This document shows, in pieces, positions 45,484 to 54,725 of a DNA stretch of 64,000 nt. Origin of the DNA: Dyadobacter jejuensis (GTDB taxonomy: Bacteria > Bacteroidota > Bacteroidia > Cytophagales > Spirosomataceae); NCBI RefSeq assembly GCF_003149085.1, contig NZ_QGDT01000001.1, forward strand, positions 868,001 through 932,000. The letters run 5' to 3'. Below the pieces are notes generated by a model that worked only from the letters and a program-made list of their open reading frames with translations, searched no databases and had not been told where the DNA came from. Position 1 is the first letter of the stretch; every line of letters starts with the position of its first letter. Position numbers and translations under genes: made by a program.

Positions 45484-46362
45484 ATGAGCGTTTTAGTAAA
45501 TAAAAATTCTAAGGTTATTGTTCAAGGATTTACCGGTTCTGAGGGTTCTTTTCATGCCCAACAAATGATCGAGTACGGTACCAATGTCGTAGGGGGTGTT
45601 ACACCTGGCAAAGGCGGCTTGTCGCATTTGGATAGACCAGTATTCAATACTGTGGACCAAGCCGTAAGATCGACGGGTGCCGACGTATCCATCATTTTTG
45701 TTCCACCAGCTTTCGCGGCTGATGCTATCATGGAGGCTGCAGATGCTGGCATCGGTGTAATAGTAGCCATCACAGAAGGTATCCCTACCAGAGATATGCT
45801 GTTGGCTAAGGAATATATTAAAGGAAAAAATGTTCGTCTTATCGGCCCTAACTGTCCCGGTATTATTACTGCTGAAGAATGTAAAGTGGGGATTATGCCT
45901 GGCTTTATCTTCAATAAGGGTACTGTGGGTATCGTTTCTAAGTCAGGAACGCTTACTTACGAAGCCGTGGATCAATTGACTCGCGCCGGACTAGGACAGA
46001 CCACCGCTATCGGAATTGGTGGAGACCCCATTATTGGTACCACTACCAAAGAAGCTGTTGAGTTATTGATGAACGATGACGAAACAGAAGCAATCGTGAT
46101 GATTGGTGAAATTGGTGGAAGTATGGAAGCTGATGCTGCCCATTACATCAAGTCGACTGGTAACAAGAAACCCGTGGTGGGCTTTATAGCCGGTAAAACT
46201 GCCCCTAAAGGTAGAAGAATGGGCCACGCAGGGGCTATTATTGGTGGTGCCGACGATACCGCTGAAGCTAAAATCAGAATTATGCAAGAGTCAGGAATTT
46301 ATGTTGCTGAGTCTCCTGCTTTGATCGGAGAAACCATGCTTATCGCTTTAGGTAAGCGCTAA
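45484..46362 (+). CDS. sucD: Succinyl-CoA synthetase alpha subunit SucD
   Basis: The 292-residue protein has the CoA-binding N-terminal domain ([13 protein letters not shown]) and the phospho-histidine motif [13 protein letters not shown] (His about 248). It forms succinyl-CoA synthetase with SucB and makes ATP or GTP in the citric acid cycle. No sucB is adjacent, as is common in Bacteroidota. A terminator-like hairpin follows 28 bases after the stop. Confidence 0.97.
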   Translation: MSVLVNKNSKVIVQGFTGSEGSFHAQQMIEYGTNVVGGVTPGKGGLSHLDRPVFNTVDQAVRSTGADVSIIFVPPAFAADAIMEAADAGIGVIVAITEGIPTRDMLLAKEYIKGKNVRLIGPNCPGIITAEECKVGIMPGFIFNKGTVGIVSKSGTLTYEAVDQLTRAGLGQTTAIGIGGDPIIGTTTKEAVELLMNDDETEAIVMIGEIGGSMEADAAHYIKSTGNKKPVVGFIAGKTAPKGRRMGHAGAIIGGADDTAEAKIRIMQESGIYVAESPALIGETMLIALGKR

Positions 46363-46390
46363 GAATAATGAATACTAATAATTTTTTACG

Positions 46391-46418
46391 AATAGGGCTG
46401 GGGAAACTCCGCCCTATT
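46391..46418 (+). terminator. Intrinsic terminator after sucD
   Basis: AATAGGGC (46391-46398) pairs with GCCCTATT (46411-46418) and is followed by TT. It lies between the sucD stop and the DUF4271 start, which is only 9 bases further on. Confidence 0.55.
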
Positions 46419-46426
46419 TTATAACT

Positions 46427-47611
46427 ATGAAGTCCGTCGTCCTTGCTTTATTTTGGGCTCTACTCCTGTTGGCCGGTTCGGTCGAGGTATGCCTAGGGCG
46501 TGGCCTCAACCAAACCGTACCTCCTGGTGACTATTTTCCTATTTATGATTATGACCAAGATTGGTTGGTGTATCATCCTAAATATGAAAATTTTGTTCCC
46601 TTCTCCAAGGACATTGATCAAGATTCGAGGTCGGTAAGTGTATACGTCGATTTAATTAAAAATCGGCGCTATTTTTTAATGCTTCATACTACTGCTGAAA
46701 ATTATTTGTTCGTAGAAGGAGCCCTACAAAAACGGCTGGAGGCCGATCAATGGCTCAAGTTGAGTATCGATAGCCTGTATCAAATATATAAGCGCGACGA
46801 ACTCCTGGTAACCCTCTACGGAAGCCCCGGAATAGAGGGCAAGACCTTGTTAATTTGCAATCAGAAAGATTCGAATTTTGAGATCGGGATGACCGGAGGT
46901 ACCAACAGCCTGATCAACATAAAACCCATTATTACGAGCCCATTTGGCGACTTTTCGGTGATCGTCGTGTTGTTGATCCTGTTTCTGTGCGGGTTGCTCT
47001 TCAATTATAATCAGGCCTATTTTATGAGGCTGATCAACCCCTACGACTTCTTTTCCTACTCTGAAAGGGATGGCCTTCCGAAGATCTATAAGCCCTATAA
47101 TACCCTCAGTATTCTTTTTGTACTCATACTTTCGATGGTTTTGGCCTATGTGTTCATCTATCTCAACGATGGCCATATACACCTGCTCATGATCAGTTCC
47201 CTGTTGTCGGACGGGTCGAATCTGTGGGAATTGTTGCGGGATTTTGGGGTGCTCACCATCGGCTGCTTTTTGGTATTGTTCCTGAAATACACCCTGATGC
47301 TGATTGTGGGCAATATGCTGAACCTAGATCAAAAGGTCGATGTTCTATTTCTTAAAATCGTGCAATCGAGTTTTATATTTCATTCGGTATTGTTTATGCT
47401 GATCTGGTCCTTAAGCATGCACTTCCCCGGTTGGGATGTTTTGCTGGATCCTTATCTACATTTTCCATTCCTAGTATTTTATTTTCTACGATTCTGCACC
47501 CTCTATCTTCTTGTAAACCCATCCGATAGGTTTATTAATCTATATTTATTTTCTTACCTTTGCGTCGTGGAAGTAATCCCCCTAATTATTGGCATTAAAT
47601 TTGCTATTTAA
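46427..47611 (+). CDS. DUF4271 family membrane protein
   Basis: The 394-residue protein has an N-terminal signal-like segment, an extracytoplasmic beta-rich part (about 30-180) and, from about residue 185, the DUF4271 domain with several membrane helices. DUF4271 proteins occur in Bacteroidota, often directly upstream of hemD as here; no function is established. The promoter for hemD appears to lie inside its 3' end. Confidence 0.85.
   Translation: MKSVVLALFWALLLLAGSVEVCLGRGLNQTVPPGDYFPIYDYDQDWLVYHPKYENFVPFSKDIDQDSRSVSVYVDLIKNRRYFLMLHTTAENYLFVEGALQKRLEADQWLKLSIDSLYQIYKRDELLVTLYGSPGIEGKTLLICNQKDSNFEIGMTGGTNSLINIKPIITSPFGDFSVIVVLLILFLCGLLFNYNQAYFMRLINPYDFFSYSERDGLPKIYKPYNTLSILFVLILSMVLAYVFIYLNDGHIHLLMISSLLSDGSNLWELLRDFGVLTIGCFLVLFLKYTLMLIVGNMLNLDQKVDVLFLKIVQSSFIFHSVLFMLIWSLSMHFPGWDVLLDPYLHFPFLVFYFLRFCTLYLLVNPSDRFINLYLFSYLCVVEVIPLIIGIKFAI
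47531..47562 (+). promoter_or_regulatory. Promoter of hemD inside the DUF4271 coding region
   Basis: TTTA (47531-47534), 20 bases of spacer and a canonical TACCTTTG (47555-47562) form a good -33/-7 pair. The predicted transcript starts near 47569, about 87 bases before the hemD ATG. Confidence 0.55.
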
Positions 47612-47655
47612 TCGTAGTTGGATGCCGGAACATAAAAATAAATTCGAAATTGTAC

Positions 47656-48438
47656 ATGAGTGAGAATATCAACATTGATCAGGATCGGTTAAAAAAGGTA
47701 ACGAGCCTTTTAGTAAGCCAGTCAAGGCCGGCAGACGAAAATTCTCCGTATTTTGAACTAGCCAGTAAATACAATATTAAGGTTGATTTCCGTCCATTTA
47801 TTCAAATTGACGGGGTGTCTTATAAGGATTTTCGTAAGCAAAAGGTAAATATTCTCGACCATACCGCCGTTATTTTTACCAGTAGAAATGCCATCGATCA
47901 TTTCTTTAGAATATGTGCCGAAGCGAGGATAGAAGTACCCGCTACCATGAAGTATTTTTGTATCTCGGAGCAAACGGCCAACTACCTCCAGAAGTATATC
48001 GTTATTCGGAAACGTAAGATATTTACAGGTACTAAAACCGCTTTGGAGCTATTGGAGCTCATGAAAAAGCATAAAAAGGAGAAGTTCTTGTACCCATGCT
48101 CCGATGTGCGTAAAAATGACATTCCCGAATTTATGGATACTGGGGAGTTTTATTTTACTGAGGCTACCATGTACCAGACGGTATCCTCCGACCTAAGCGA
48201 TCTAGAGGATGTTTATTATGATATTATCGCTTTCTTTAGCCCTTCAGGTATCAAGTCTTTATTCGAGAATTTTCCCGATTTCAAGCAGAACTCTACTCGG
48301 ATTGCGGCCTTTGGGCCTACCACCGCTAAGGCCGTAGAAGAGGCTGGTCTTGTTTTGGATATACAAGCTCCCTTGCCCAACGCCCCTTCCATGACGGGTG
48401 CCTTGGAATTGTATATTAAGAAGGTGAACGAACAATAA
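47656..48438 (+). CDS. hemD: Uroporphyrinogen-III synthase HemD
   Basis: From ATG 47656 (MSENINIDQDR) the protein has 260 residues in two similar alpha/beta halves, as in HemD. Typical segments are AVIFTSRNAIDHFF and the C-terminal IAAFGPTTAKAVEEAG. It closes hydroxymethylbilane to uroporphyrinogen III for heme and siroheme. The sequence family diverges fast, so length and context add weight. A terminator lies 29 bases downstream. Confidence 0.9.
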   Translation: MSENINIDQDRLKKVTSLLVSQSRPADENSPYFELASKYNIKVDFRPFIQIDGVSYKDFRKQKVNILDHTAVIFTSRNAIDHFFRICAEARIEVPATMKYFCISEQTANYLQKYIVIRKRKIFTGTKTALELLELMKKHKKEKFLYPCSDVRKNDIPEFMDTGEFYFTEATMYQTVSSDLSDLEDVYYDIIAFFSPSGIKSLFENFPDFKQNSTRIAAFGPTTAKAVEEAGLVLDIQAPLPNAPSMTGALELYIKKVNEQ

Positions 48439-48466
48439 GTATATTTGGAAGTCGATATTTGAAAAG

Positions 48467-48499
48467 GATGGCTGGGAAATTTTCCTGGCCATTTTTTAT
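48467..48499 (+). terminator. Intrinsic terminator of hemD
   Basis: The ATGGC/GCCAT arms (48468-48472 with 48488-48492) enclose a further imperfect GGGAAA/TTTTCC pairing and are followed by a T6 run. Confidence 0.6.
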
Positions 48500-48579
48500 T
48501 ATATGTCAATTTTTTTAGGCAATATGCGTTATTAATTCAGCGAGCTGCAAAAAACCATTTTGTAAAACATCTCTGCCAC

Positions 48580-49557
48580 ATGACCCTTACGTTTACCTTT
48601 AGAAATATTTTGTGTATTGGCCTGTTAGCCTACTGCTTGTTGGTAGCCGGTAAGGTACATGCCCAGAAAGATGCCCAGTTTAGTTTGTTTTCGCTGAATC
48701 AGCTTTATTTGAATCCGGCTGCTGCTGGTGCGGGAGGGCTTACCACCTTCCAACTTACGCACAGGACCCAATATGTAGGCTACCAAGCCACCAATCCCAA
48801 CGATGCGGGTGGGGCCTTGTCTACCCAGCTGTTTTCGGTGAGCATGCCTTTGAAAAACTTTGGGGTAGGGTTTTATGCCCTCAACGATAAAAGTGGACCA
48901 AGAAACGACCAGGACTTTAAAATATCAGCAGCCTATCATTTTGATCTGGGAGCGGGAAAACTTCAATTGGGGGCTAGTGCTGGACTTTTTCGTCAATCTA
49001 TTGACTATGGTCAGCTGAGATATCGGGATCCCGACGATCCCTTGATACTTAGTGGGGTCATCTCTCAAATAAATCCCGACTTCGCTGTGGGGGCCAGGTA
49101 TGAGCATGAAAGCTATTATGTAGGAGTTTCGCTGAATCATTTGCTAAAGCCACAATATCAATTGGGTACCGATACGGGTACCAACCCCCTGCCCAGGACG
49201 GTTTATTTGAATGCTGGATTGAATTTTGGGGTGGGGTATTTGTTGGATGTTCAGCCTATTGTACTTGCGAAAACCGATATTTCGACCATCTCTGTGGAAG
49301 GAGGGGCCACCGTAACTTATAATAAACGCTATTGGTTGGGTGGAACATACCGGCAGCAAGACGCCTTCTTTATCCTGATGGGCGGGTTGTATCTGTTGCC
49401 CGATCAGTCATTAAAGCTATCGGGAGCCTACGATTTGGTGATAGGAGGTAATAAATCCAAGGCGCCGTCGTCCTTTGAATTGCAGTTGTCCTATGCTATT
49501 TCGGCCCTCAAAACAGGAAAGAAGACTATTATCAGGACTCCACGCTTCAGGTATTAA
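48580..49557 (+). CDS. PorP/SprF family type IX secretion outer-membrane protein
   Basis: The 325-residue protein has a signal peptide (cleavage near VHAQ) and a beta-barrel that opens with the family motif FSLFSLNQLYLNPAAAG. PorP/SprF proteins bind the PorE-type peptidoglycan anchor or SprB-type adhesins and are part of, or helpers to, the type IX secretion and gliding machinery. Its position directly before gldKLMN is the common arrangement in Cytophagales. Confidence 0.93.
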   Translation: MTLTFTFRNILCIGLLAYCLLVAGKVHAQKDAQFSLFSLNQLYLNPAAAGAGGLTTFQLTHRTQYVGYQATNPNDAGGALSTQLFSVSMPLKNFGVGFYALNDKSGPRNDQDFKISAAYHFDLGAGKLQLGASAGLFRQSIDYGQLRYRDPDDPLILSGVISQINPDFAVGARYEHESYYVGVSLNHLLKPQYQLGTDTGTNPLPRTVYLNAGLNFGVGYLLDVQPIVLAKTDISTISVEGGATVTYNKRYWLGGTYRQQDAFFILMGGLYLLPDQSLKLSGAYDLVIGGNKSKAPSSFELQLSYAISALKTGKKTIIRTPRFRY

Positions 49558-49898
49558 ATTACTGAGTTTGAAGCTACCTTATAGTACCATAAAATACCTA
49601 AATAATAATACTAATTTTCTTCGGAAAATTAAATTGTATAAACGGTATCGTGCGAATGGGTTTAGTTTGGCAAACTTTAATTTATATTTGTAAGATAATA
49701 ATCCGAGACTTAAAGGCGGGAATACCGTCTCGGTAGAGTAGCTTTTATGGTTTTTGGGGTGTTTTTTAAGAGTCTATTTTTTTAAAATGCTTATTCCTTT
49801 CAATCAGATTGTTACTTTTGTTTTTTAAAAGGTATACTATATAAACACTGGCCTACGTTTTTAGGCAGACATCTAATACTCAATAATAAAGAACCACT
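49558..49898 (+). other. 341-base leader region upstream of gldK with hairpins and -7 elements
   Basis: A stem TAATTTTC/GAAAATTA with a UUCG loop (49612-49631) follows porP. A TATATTTG element is at 49683-49690. A CCGAGAC/GTCTCGG hairpin (49703-49709 with 49727-49733) comes next, and a second TACTTTTG element is at 49813-49820. No gene is seen. The region could give gldKLMN two promoters, the farther one with a structured leader of about 200 bases. Confidence 0.45.
49813..49820 (+). promoter_or_regulatory. Putative -7 element (TACTTTTG) of the gldKLMN operon
   Basis: It matches TANNTTTG and lies about 79 bases upstream of the gldK ATG. The -33 region is weak (TTTA/TTCC). Confidence 0.4.
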
Positions 49899-50966
49899 AT
49901 GAATGTGAAAGTATTCTATCGGGATGGAACCAAAGGCTTGTTCATACTTGCTGCAGTCTTACTGTTACAAAGCTGTAGCTTTATAAAAAACAAGTTTGGA
50001 GGAGGGAAAGAGGAAAGCGGCATCCAGAATGGAGAAATTACCGCTACGGCACGAAAAGGATTTAAGCAAACTACTCCGGCGGGGATGGTGGTCATTCCTT
50101 CAGGGTCCTTTATTATGGGCCAAGCGGATGAAGACATTGCGTCTTCTATGAACAATATGAACCGTCGTGTAACGATCAGTTCGTTTTTTATGGACGATAC
50201 TGAAATTACTAATAATGAATACAGGCAGTTTGTGGATGCACTTTTGGTAGACTCTATTTCGGTATTAGGCGAAGAGGAGATCATGACTAAATATTATCCG
50301 GATACTACCGTATGGAAGAAGGATTTCGCCTACTCAAACGGTGATCCTTTTCAGGAATATTATTACCAACACCCAGGCTTCGACACTTACCCTGTAGTGG
50401 GAGTAAGCTGGGTAGGCGCTCAATACTTTAGCAAATGGCGTACCAATCTGCTTCATGATTTCCAGAACCAGGAGGGGCAGTTCAACTCTACTGGCTTCCG
50501 CTTGCCTTCGGAAGCGGAATGGGAGTGGGCCGCCCGTGGGGGTCGTGCTGTAGCAAAATATCCATGGGGTAATCCTTATACCATGAACGCTAAAGGGTGT
50601 TTCCTCGCTAACTTTAAGCCACAAAGGGGGAATTACGACGCCGATGGCTATCCTTACACGGCTCCTGCCAACGCCTATAATCCTAACGATTTTGGCTTGT
50701 ACAACATGGCGGGTAACGTAGCTGAATGGACCCTAGACTCTTATACCGACAATGCGACCGCTATTGTATGGGATATGAATCCCATGTATGTAAATCCTGA
50801 CGAACCTCGTAAAGTGGTAAAGGGTGGTTCCTGGAAGGATATCGCCTATTACCTTCAAACGGGTACTAGGAGTTATGAGTTTGAAACTGAAACGAGGGCA
50901 TTTATCGGCTTCCGTTGTGTAATGGACAATGTTAACGACAGAGGCGGCGCTCGTTCACGGAGATAA
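49899..50966 (+). CDS. gldK: GldK, type IX secretion ring lipoprotein
   Basis: The 355-residue lipoprotein (LLLQSC, Cys26) has a formylglycine-generating-enzyme (sulfatase-modifying) fold from about residue 58. Typical segments are FFMDDTEITNNEYRQF, GFRLPSEAEWEWAARGG, GNVAEWTLDSY and GFRCVMD. GldK (PorK) forms the periplasmic ring with GldN beneath the outer membrane. It is the first gene of gldK-gldL-gldM-gldN. Confidence 0.95.
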   Translation: MNVKVFYRDGTKGLFILAAVLLLQSCSFIKNKFGGGKEESGIQNGEITATARKGFKQTTPAGMVVIPSGSFIMGQADEDIASSMNNMNRRVTISSFFMDDTEITNNEYRQFVDALLVDSISVLGEEEIMTKYYPDTTVWKKDFAYSNGDPFQEYYYQHPGFDTYPVVGVSWVGAQYFSKWRTNLLHDFQNQEGQFNSTGFRLPSEAEWEWAARGGRAVAKYPWGNPYTMNAKGCFLANFKPQRGNYDADGYPYTAPANAYNPNDFGLYNMAGNVAEWTLDSYTDNATAIVWDMNPMYVNPDEPRKVVKGGSWKDIAYYLQTGTRSYEFETETRAFIGFRCVMDNVNDRGGARSRR

Positions 50967-51056
50967 TTTAATAAGCAAAAGAGACAGCAATGTCCCTGTT
51001 ACCATTTTATATTTTCATCATTTATTATTATTCACTGTAACTGAATTTATTTACCT

Positions 51057-51869
51057 ATGGCTAAGAATAGCGGACCTAGTTTCTTTTGGGACAGACTAGT
51101 ACCTACCATATACAGCGCAGGTGCTGCTGTTGTAATATTAGGAGCATTATTTAAAATTCAACACTGGGATGGCGGTGGCCCTATGCTAACCATTGGATTA
51201 GGAACAGAAGTGGGTATTTTCTTGATTTATGCCCTTCAAACCTTTGTACAGCCCATCAATTCTGAACCCGATTGGACTAAAGTATACCCTGAGCTAGCCG
51301 ACGATTATACGGGTGCTCCAGTGTCGCGCAGTGCAGGACCTAGCAGTGGCGTAACGGCCAAGCTCGACAATATGCTCGATAATGCTAAAATCTCTCCCGA
51401 TGTTTTTGATAGCCTTGGTAAAGGATTTAAGAGTCTTTCGGACACAGTAGGTAAAATGTCGGACCTTACCGACGCTACAGTTGCTACTAACGAATACGCC
51501 AAAAACGTAAAATCGGCTTCTTCTTCCATTAGCGATATGAACAAGTCGTATGGAGTGGCTATTACGGCTATGTCGTCTATGGCCGATGCTACCAAAGATG
51601 CGCAAAGCTACCGTACCCAATTCCAGGAAATTACCAAGAACATGGGCGCTCTGAATGCCGTCTATGAATTGGAATTGCAAGACACTACCAAGCATTTGAA
51701 GGCCATGAATGCTTTCTATGGCAACCTGACTACCGCTATGGAGAACATGGCCGATGCTACCAAAGAATCTCAAGTATTTAAGAATGAGATGTCGAAACTT
51801 ACTACCAATATATCGTCACTAAATGGCATATATGGTAATATGTTGACGGCCATGCGTGGTAATGCCTAA
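51057..51869 (+). CDS. gldL: GldL, type IX secretion motor protein
   Basis: The 270-residue inner-membrane protein has two N-terminal membrane helices (about 16-34 and 43-62) with the conserved FKIQHWDGG between them. A long cytoplasmic helical part (about 100-270) contains two similar AMENMADATKESQVFK / SSMADATKDAQSYR units. GldL forms a 5:2 proton-driven motor with GldM that powers secretion and gliding. It lies 90 bases after gldK. Confidence 0.95.
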   Translation: MAKNSGPSFFWDRLVPTIYSAGAAVVILGALFKIQHWDGGGPMLTIGLGTEVGIFLIYALQTFVQPINSEPDWTKVYPELADDYTGAPVSRSAGPSSGVTAKLDNMLDNAKISPDVFDSLGKGFKSLSDTVGKMSDLTDATVATNEYAKNVKSASSSISDMNKSYGVAITAMSSMADATKDAQSYRTQFQEITKNMGALNAVYELELQDTTKHLKAMNAFYGNLTTAMENMADATKESQVFKNEMSKLTTNISSLNGIYGNMLTAMRGNA

Positions 51870-51975
51870 GCGGCCACGGCCTCTTAAACTTTCATTTGCT
51901 AAATCCTCCGAGATCCCTTTTAAATGATTGTCTTATCTAAACTAATTGATCACTGATAACTGATTACTGAACAAT

Positions 51976-53568
51976 ATGGCAGGTGGAAAAGAAACTCCCC
52001 GTCAGAAGATGATTGGAATGATGTATCTGGTACTTATGGCAATGCTCGCATTGCAGGTAAGTTCGGCCATCATTGAAAAATTCATTCTCTTGAACAATTC
52101 TCTGGAGCTCTCCTCTGGAGCAGCCAATAAATTAAACCAGGAAACGGTATTGAAAATAAAGGCCGCCGTTGAAAAATCGGGTAACCGGGATGCCGATGTG
52201 GCCGTGATGAAACAAGCCGACGAGGTTCGTAAGGCATCCGTAGCGATGATCAACGAGCTGAATTCCCTCAAGCAGGAAATTATTAATACTGCTGGTGGAG
52301 GCTTAAACGAAGAAGGGTCTATCAAGAATCCTCAAGAAGAGGGTAAGGTAGCCGAACTGATGATAGGGGGCAAGAAAAACGGCAAGGCCTATGCCTTAAA
52401 AGAAAGCCTCAACAAGTATGTTGGCAATTTGAATAACTTGGTTCCCAATAAGTTTCAGATGCTGGCTTTGGATGGTAAGGATGACCCCATCAGCAAAGGG
52501 CAGAAAGACCAGAGAAACAAGGATTTTGCTGAGCTGAATTTCGCTCAAACTCCTGTTGCCGCCGCTCTTGCAGTTCTAAGTCAGAAACAAACCGATATTC
52601 GTCGGATGGAAGGCGAGGCGTTGAATTACCTTGCTAGCAAGGTGGGAGCCGCCGATATTAAGTTTGACCGCGTGTTGGCGATGGTAAGTGCCGATGCCAA
52701 AACCGTTGTAGCTGGTACCAAGTTCAAAGGCCAAATGTTTATTGCAGCCTCAGCTAGTGGGCTCACTCCTCGGATGAGCCTAAATGGTGCGCCAGTGAAA
52801 GTAGAAAATGGAGTTGGTCTTATCGAATTTACCGCTCAAGGTGGAGGATATAATGCCGAAGGTATTGCCCGTAGGGAGCTAAAAGGTACCATTACCATTC
52901 CTACTCCTTCGGGAAGGGATACCACCTATAGCATGACCCAGGAGTACTTCGTTGTGAAGCCTTCGTATCAAATCGAGACTGGTACATTGCCTCCATTATA
53001 CTTGGGTTGCGCCAATAAGTTAAGTATACAAAGCCCCGCTTTAGGTGCCTTATGGGCTCCTACTTTCTCTACCGACGGTGGAGAGATCATTGCCAGCCAA
53101 GCGAAAGGGAAGTTTACCATCGTGCCTAGCAAGGCGCAGCTAAACATTACCGTGAGCAACTCTGGAAATGTACTTGGTTCGGAACCTTTCCGTGTAAACC
53201 GGGTTCCCAAACCTTCCTTGGATGTGCGGGTTAACGGCGCCGCCTTCGACGAACGAAGAGGCGTAGCTGCTACGGGTGCTCGGAGTATTCAGGTGGTAGC
53301 CATCCCCGACGAAGGCTTTAAGAACTTCTCTCCTGAAGATGCTCGCTTTAGGGTGGCTCAGGTAGAAATATCCTTGGCAAGAGGTAACCGCCGGATCGAC
53401 GGGGTAACCCTGAACAGCGGTGGTGGCTCTATCTCCACCTTGGCACAGCAGGCTCAGCCTGGTGACCGTTATGTCATTCGTATCCTTAAAGTACAACGTC
53501 AGAACTTCAAAGGAGTAGTGAGTGATGTGGAAATGGGAACGCAGGTACGTACCGTCAATTTGTACTAA
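51976..53568 (+). CDS. gldM: GldM, type IX secretion motor and periplasmic shaft
   Basis: The 530-residue protein has one N-terminal membrane helix (about 12-31; MMYLVLMAMLALQVSS) and a long periplasmic part of four domains (D1 helical, D2-D4 immunoglobulin-like) that spans to the GldK/GldN ring. Length and the N-terminal motif match GldM/PorM. It lies 106 bases after gldL and 47 bases before the gldN ATG. Confidence 0.95.
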   Translation: MAGGKETPRQKMIGMMYLVLMAMLALQVSSAIIEKFILLNNSLELSSGAANKLNQETVLKIKAAVEKSGNRDADVAVMKQADEVRKASVAMINELNSLKQEIINTAGGGLNEEGSIKNPQEEGKVAELMIGGKKNGKAYALKESLNKYVGNLNNLVPNKFQMLALDGKDDPISKGQKDQRNKDFAELNFAQTPVAAALAVLSQKQTDIRRMEGEALNYLASKVGAADIKFDRVLAMVSADAKTVVAGTKFKGQMFIAASASGLTPRMSLNGAPVKVENGVGLIEFTAQGGGYNAEGIARRELKGTITIPTPSGRDTTYSMTQEYFVVKPSYQIETGTLPPLYLGCANKLSIQSPALGALWAPTFSTDGGEIIASQAKGKFTIVPSKAQLNITVSNSGNVLGSEPFRVNRVPKPSLDVRVNGAAFDERRGVAATGARSIQVVAIPDEGFKNFSPEDARFRVAQVEISLARGNRRIDGVTLNSGGGSISTLAQQAQPGDRYVIRILKVQRQNFKGVVSDVEMGTQVRTVNLY

Positions 53569-53615
53569 AATTGTATTTTCTACGTTGGTTAAACAAGGAA
53601 ATAAAACAGCATGAT

Positions 53616-54662
53616 ATGAGAAGTATGAATGGAAAATCGATGGCATTGACCATGTTGACGCTTGCACTCGGTGCTGGAGCCGTATCGGCACAGGAAAGAG
53701 TGGATTCGACCAATAATCAATTTTCAGCGCGTCCCATTAGTGATGAAGACATCATGATGAAACGCACATTATGGAGGCGGGTGGATCTCAAAGAGAAGCA
53801 AAACATGTCCATGTTTTCTAAAAATAATGAGATCACTAAATATTTGATAGAAGCGGCTAAAGCCGGTTTGATAGAGGCGTATGCCAACGATTCTTGTGTG
53901 ACGCCCCTTTCTCAGGCCGATCTGCATAAGCGTTTGGTGATACCTAACCAGGCCGCAGGCCTTTCCGAAGAGGAATTGGCGGCGGGTTTTGGTGCGCCGG
54001 CTACCGATGGGGGCTGGGGGGATACCAAAGAAAAGACCGAGCCTACCAAAGCGGCTAATGCCGCTGCCGACGATGGCTGGGGGGCTCCTGCCGCTAAAGA
54101 AACTGTAGAAGAAGACGACGGCTGGGGACCACCCAAAAAGAAAAATGCTGCTAAAGAACAGCCTAAAACTGAGGTGGCTGTGGATGCTCCAGCAGCCGAT
54201 CCTGCCTTCGATAAGTCGTTCAGTACCGATGTGGCAGTTACCGAGGAGGAGTATTTCCCTCAGCAGCTTTCTTTGATCGAGATTAAAGAAGACTGGACTT
54301 TCGATAGAAAGCGCTCACGCTTGTATAACGATATTCAGACCATTACGATCATTCTTCCTTCCGATCAGACTGCCACAGGACTAGAACTTCCTGTTGCTTC
54401 TTTCCGTTACAAGGATGTAGATAGGCTTTTTAGAAGCGATTCGAAGAAGTATATCTGGTATAATACGCATAATACCGCTCAGAACAAGAACCTGGCCGAT
54501 GCATTCGACCTTCGGTTGTTCTACGGTAGAATCGTAAAATACTCTAATGCCAACGATAAAGCGTTTTTGGATATTTATGGAGCCGAAAAGGAGGCCCTTA
54601 TTAAATCATTGAACTACGAACAAGAATTGATGGAACTGGAGCACGGACTCTGGGAGTATTAA
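53616..54662 (+). CDS. gldN: GldN, type IX secretion ring protein with Trp-Gly repeat insert
   Basis: From ATG 53616 the protein has 348 residues: a signal peptide (cleavage near VSAQ, residue 26), the conserved N-terminal ARPISDEDIMMKRTLWRRVD and the C-terminal GldN core (about 209-348; EDWTFDRKRSR, FYGRIVKYSN). Between them, residues of about 112-208 are low-complexity, rich in Ala, Lys, Glu and Pro. They contain three DGGWGD / DDGWGAP / DDGWGPP motifs with Trp at 134, 155 and 170. The core identity as GldN/PorN is secure; the repeat insert is unusual. Confidence 0.93.
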   Translation: MRSMNGKSMALTMLTLALGAGAVSAQERVDSTNNQFSARPISDEDIMMKRTLWRRVDLKEKQNMSMFSKNNEITKYLIEAAKAGLIEAYANDSCVTPLSQADLHKRLVIPNQAAGLSEEELAAGFGAPATDGGWGDTKEKTEPTKAANAAADDGWGAPAAKETVEEDDGWGPPKKKNAAKEQPKTEVAVDAPAADPAFDKSFSTDVAVTEEEYFPQQLSLIEIKEDWTFDRKRSRLYNDIQTITIILPSDQTATGLELPVASFRYKDVDRLFRSDSKKYIWYNTHNTAQNKNLADAFDLRLFYGRIVKYSNANDKAFLDIYGAEKEALIKSLNYEQELMELEHGLWEY

Positions 54663-54680
54663 TTACCAAGTGATTTTAAT

Positions 54681-54720
54681 AAAAAGGGGGATGGTGTCTA
54701 TTGGCACCATCCCCTTTTTG
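54681..54720. terminator. Bidirectional terminator between gldN and the DUF5103 gene
   Basis: The arms A5-G5-ATGGTG (54681-54696) and CACCAT-C4-T5 (54705-54719) pair with one extra G. They sit between converging genes, 18 bases after the gldN stop. Confidence 0.8.
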
Positions 54721-54725
54721 TTGTC

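Noticed and set aside
49475..49693. 72-codon frame starting inside porP/sprF
   Set aside because: Most of it overlaps the real gene out of frame, and the rest runs through a hairpin and promoter element.
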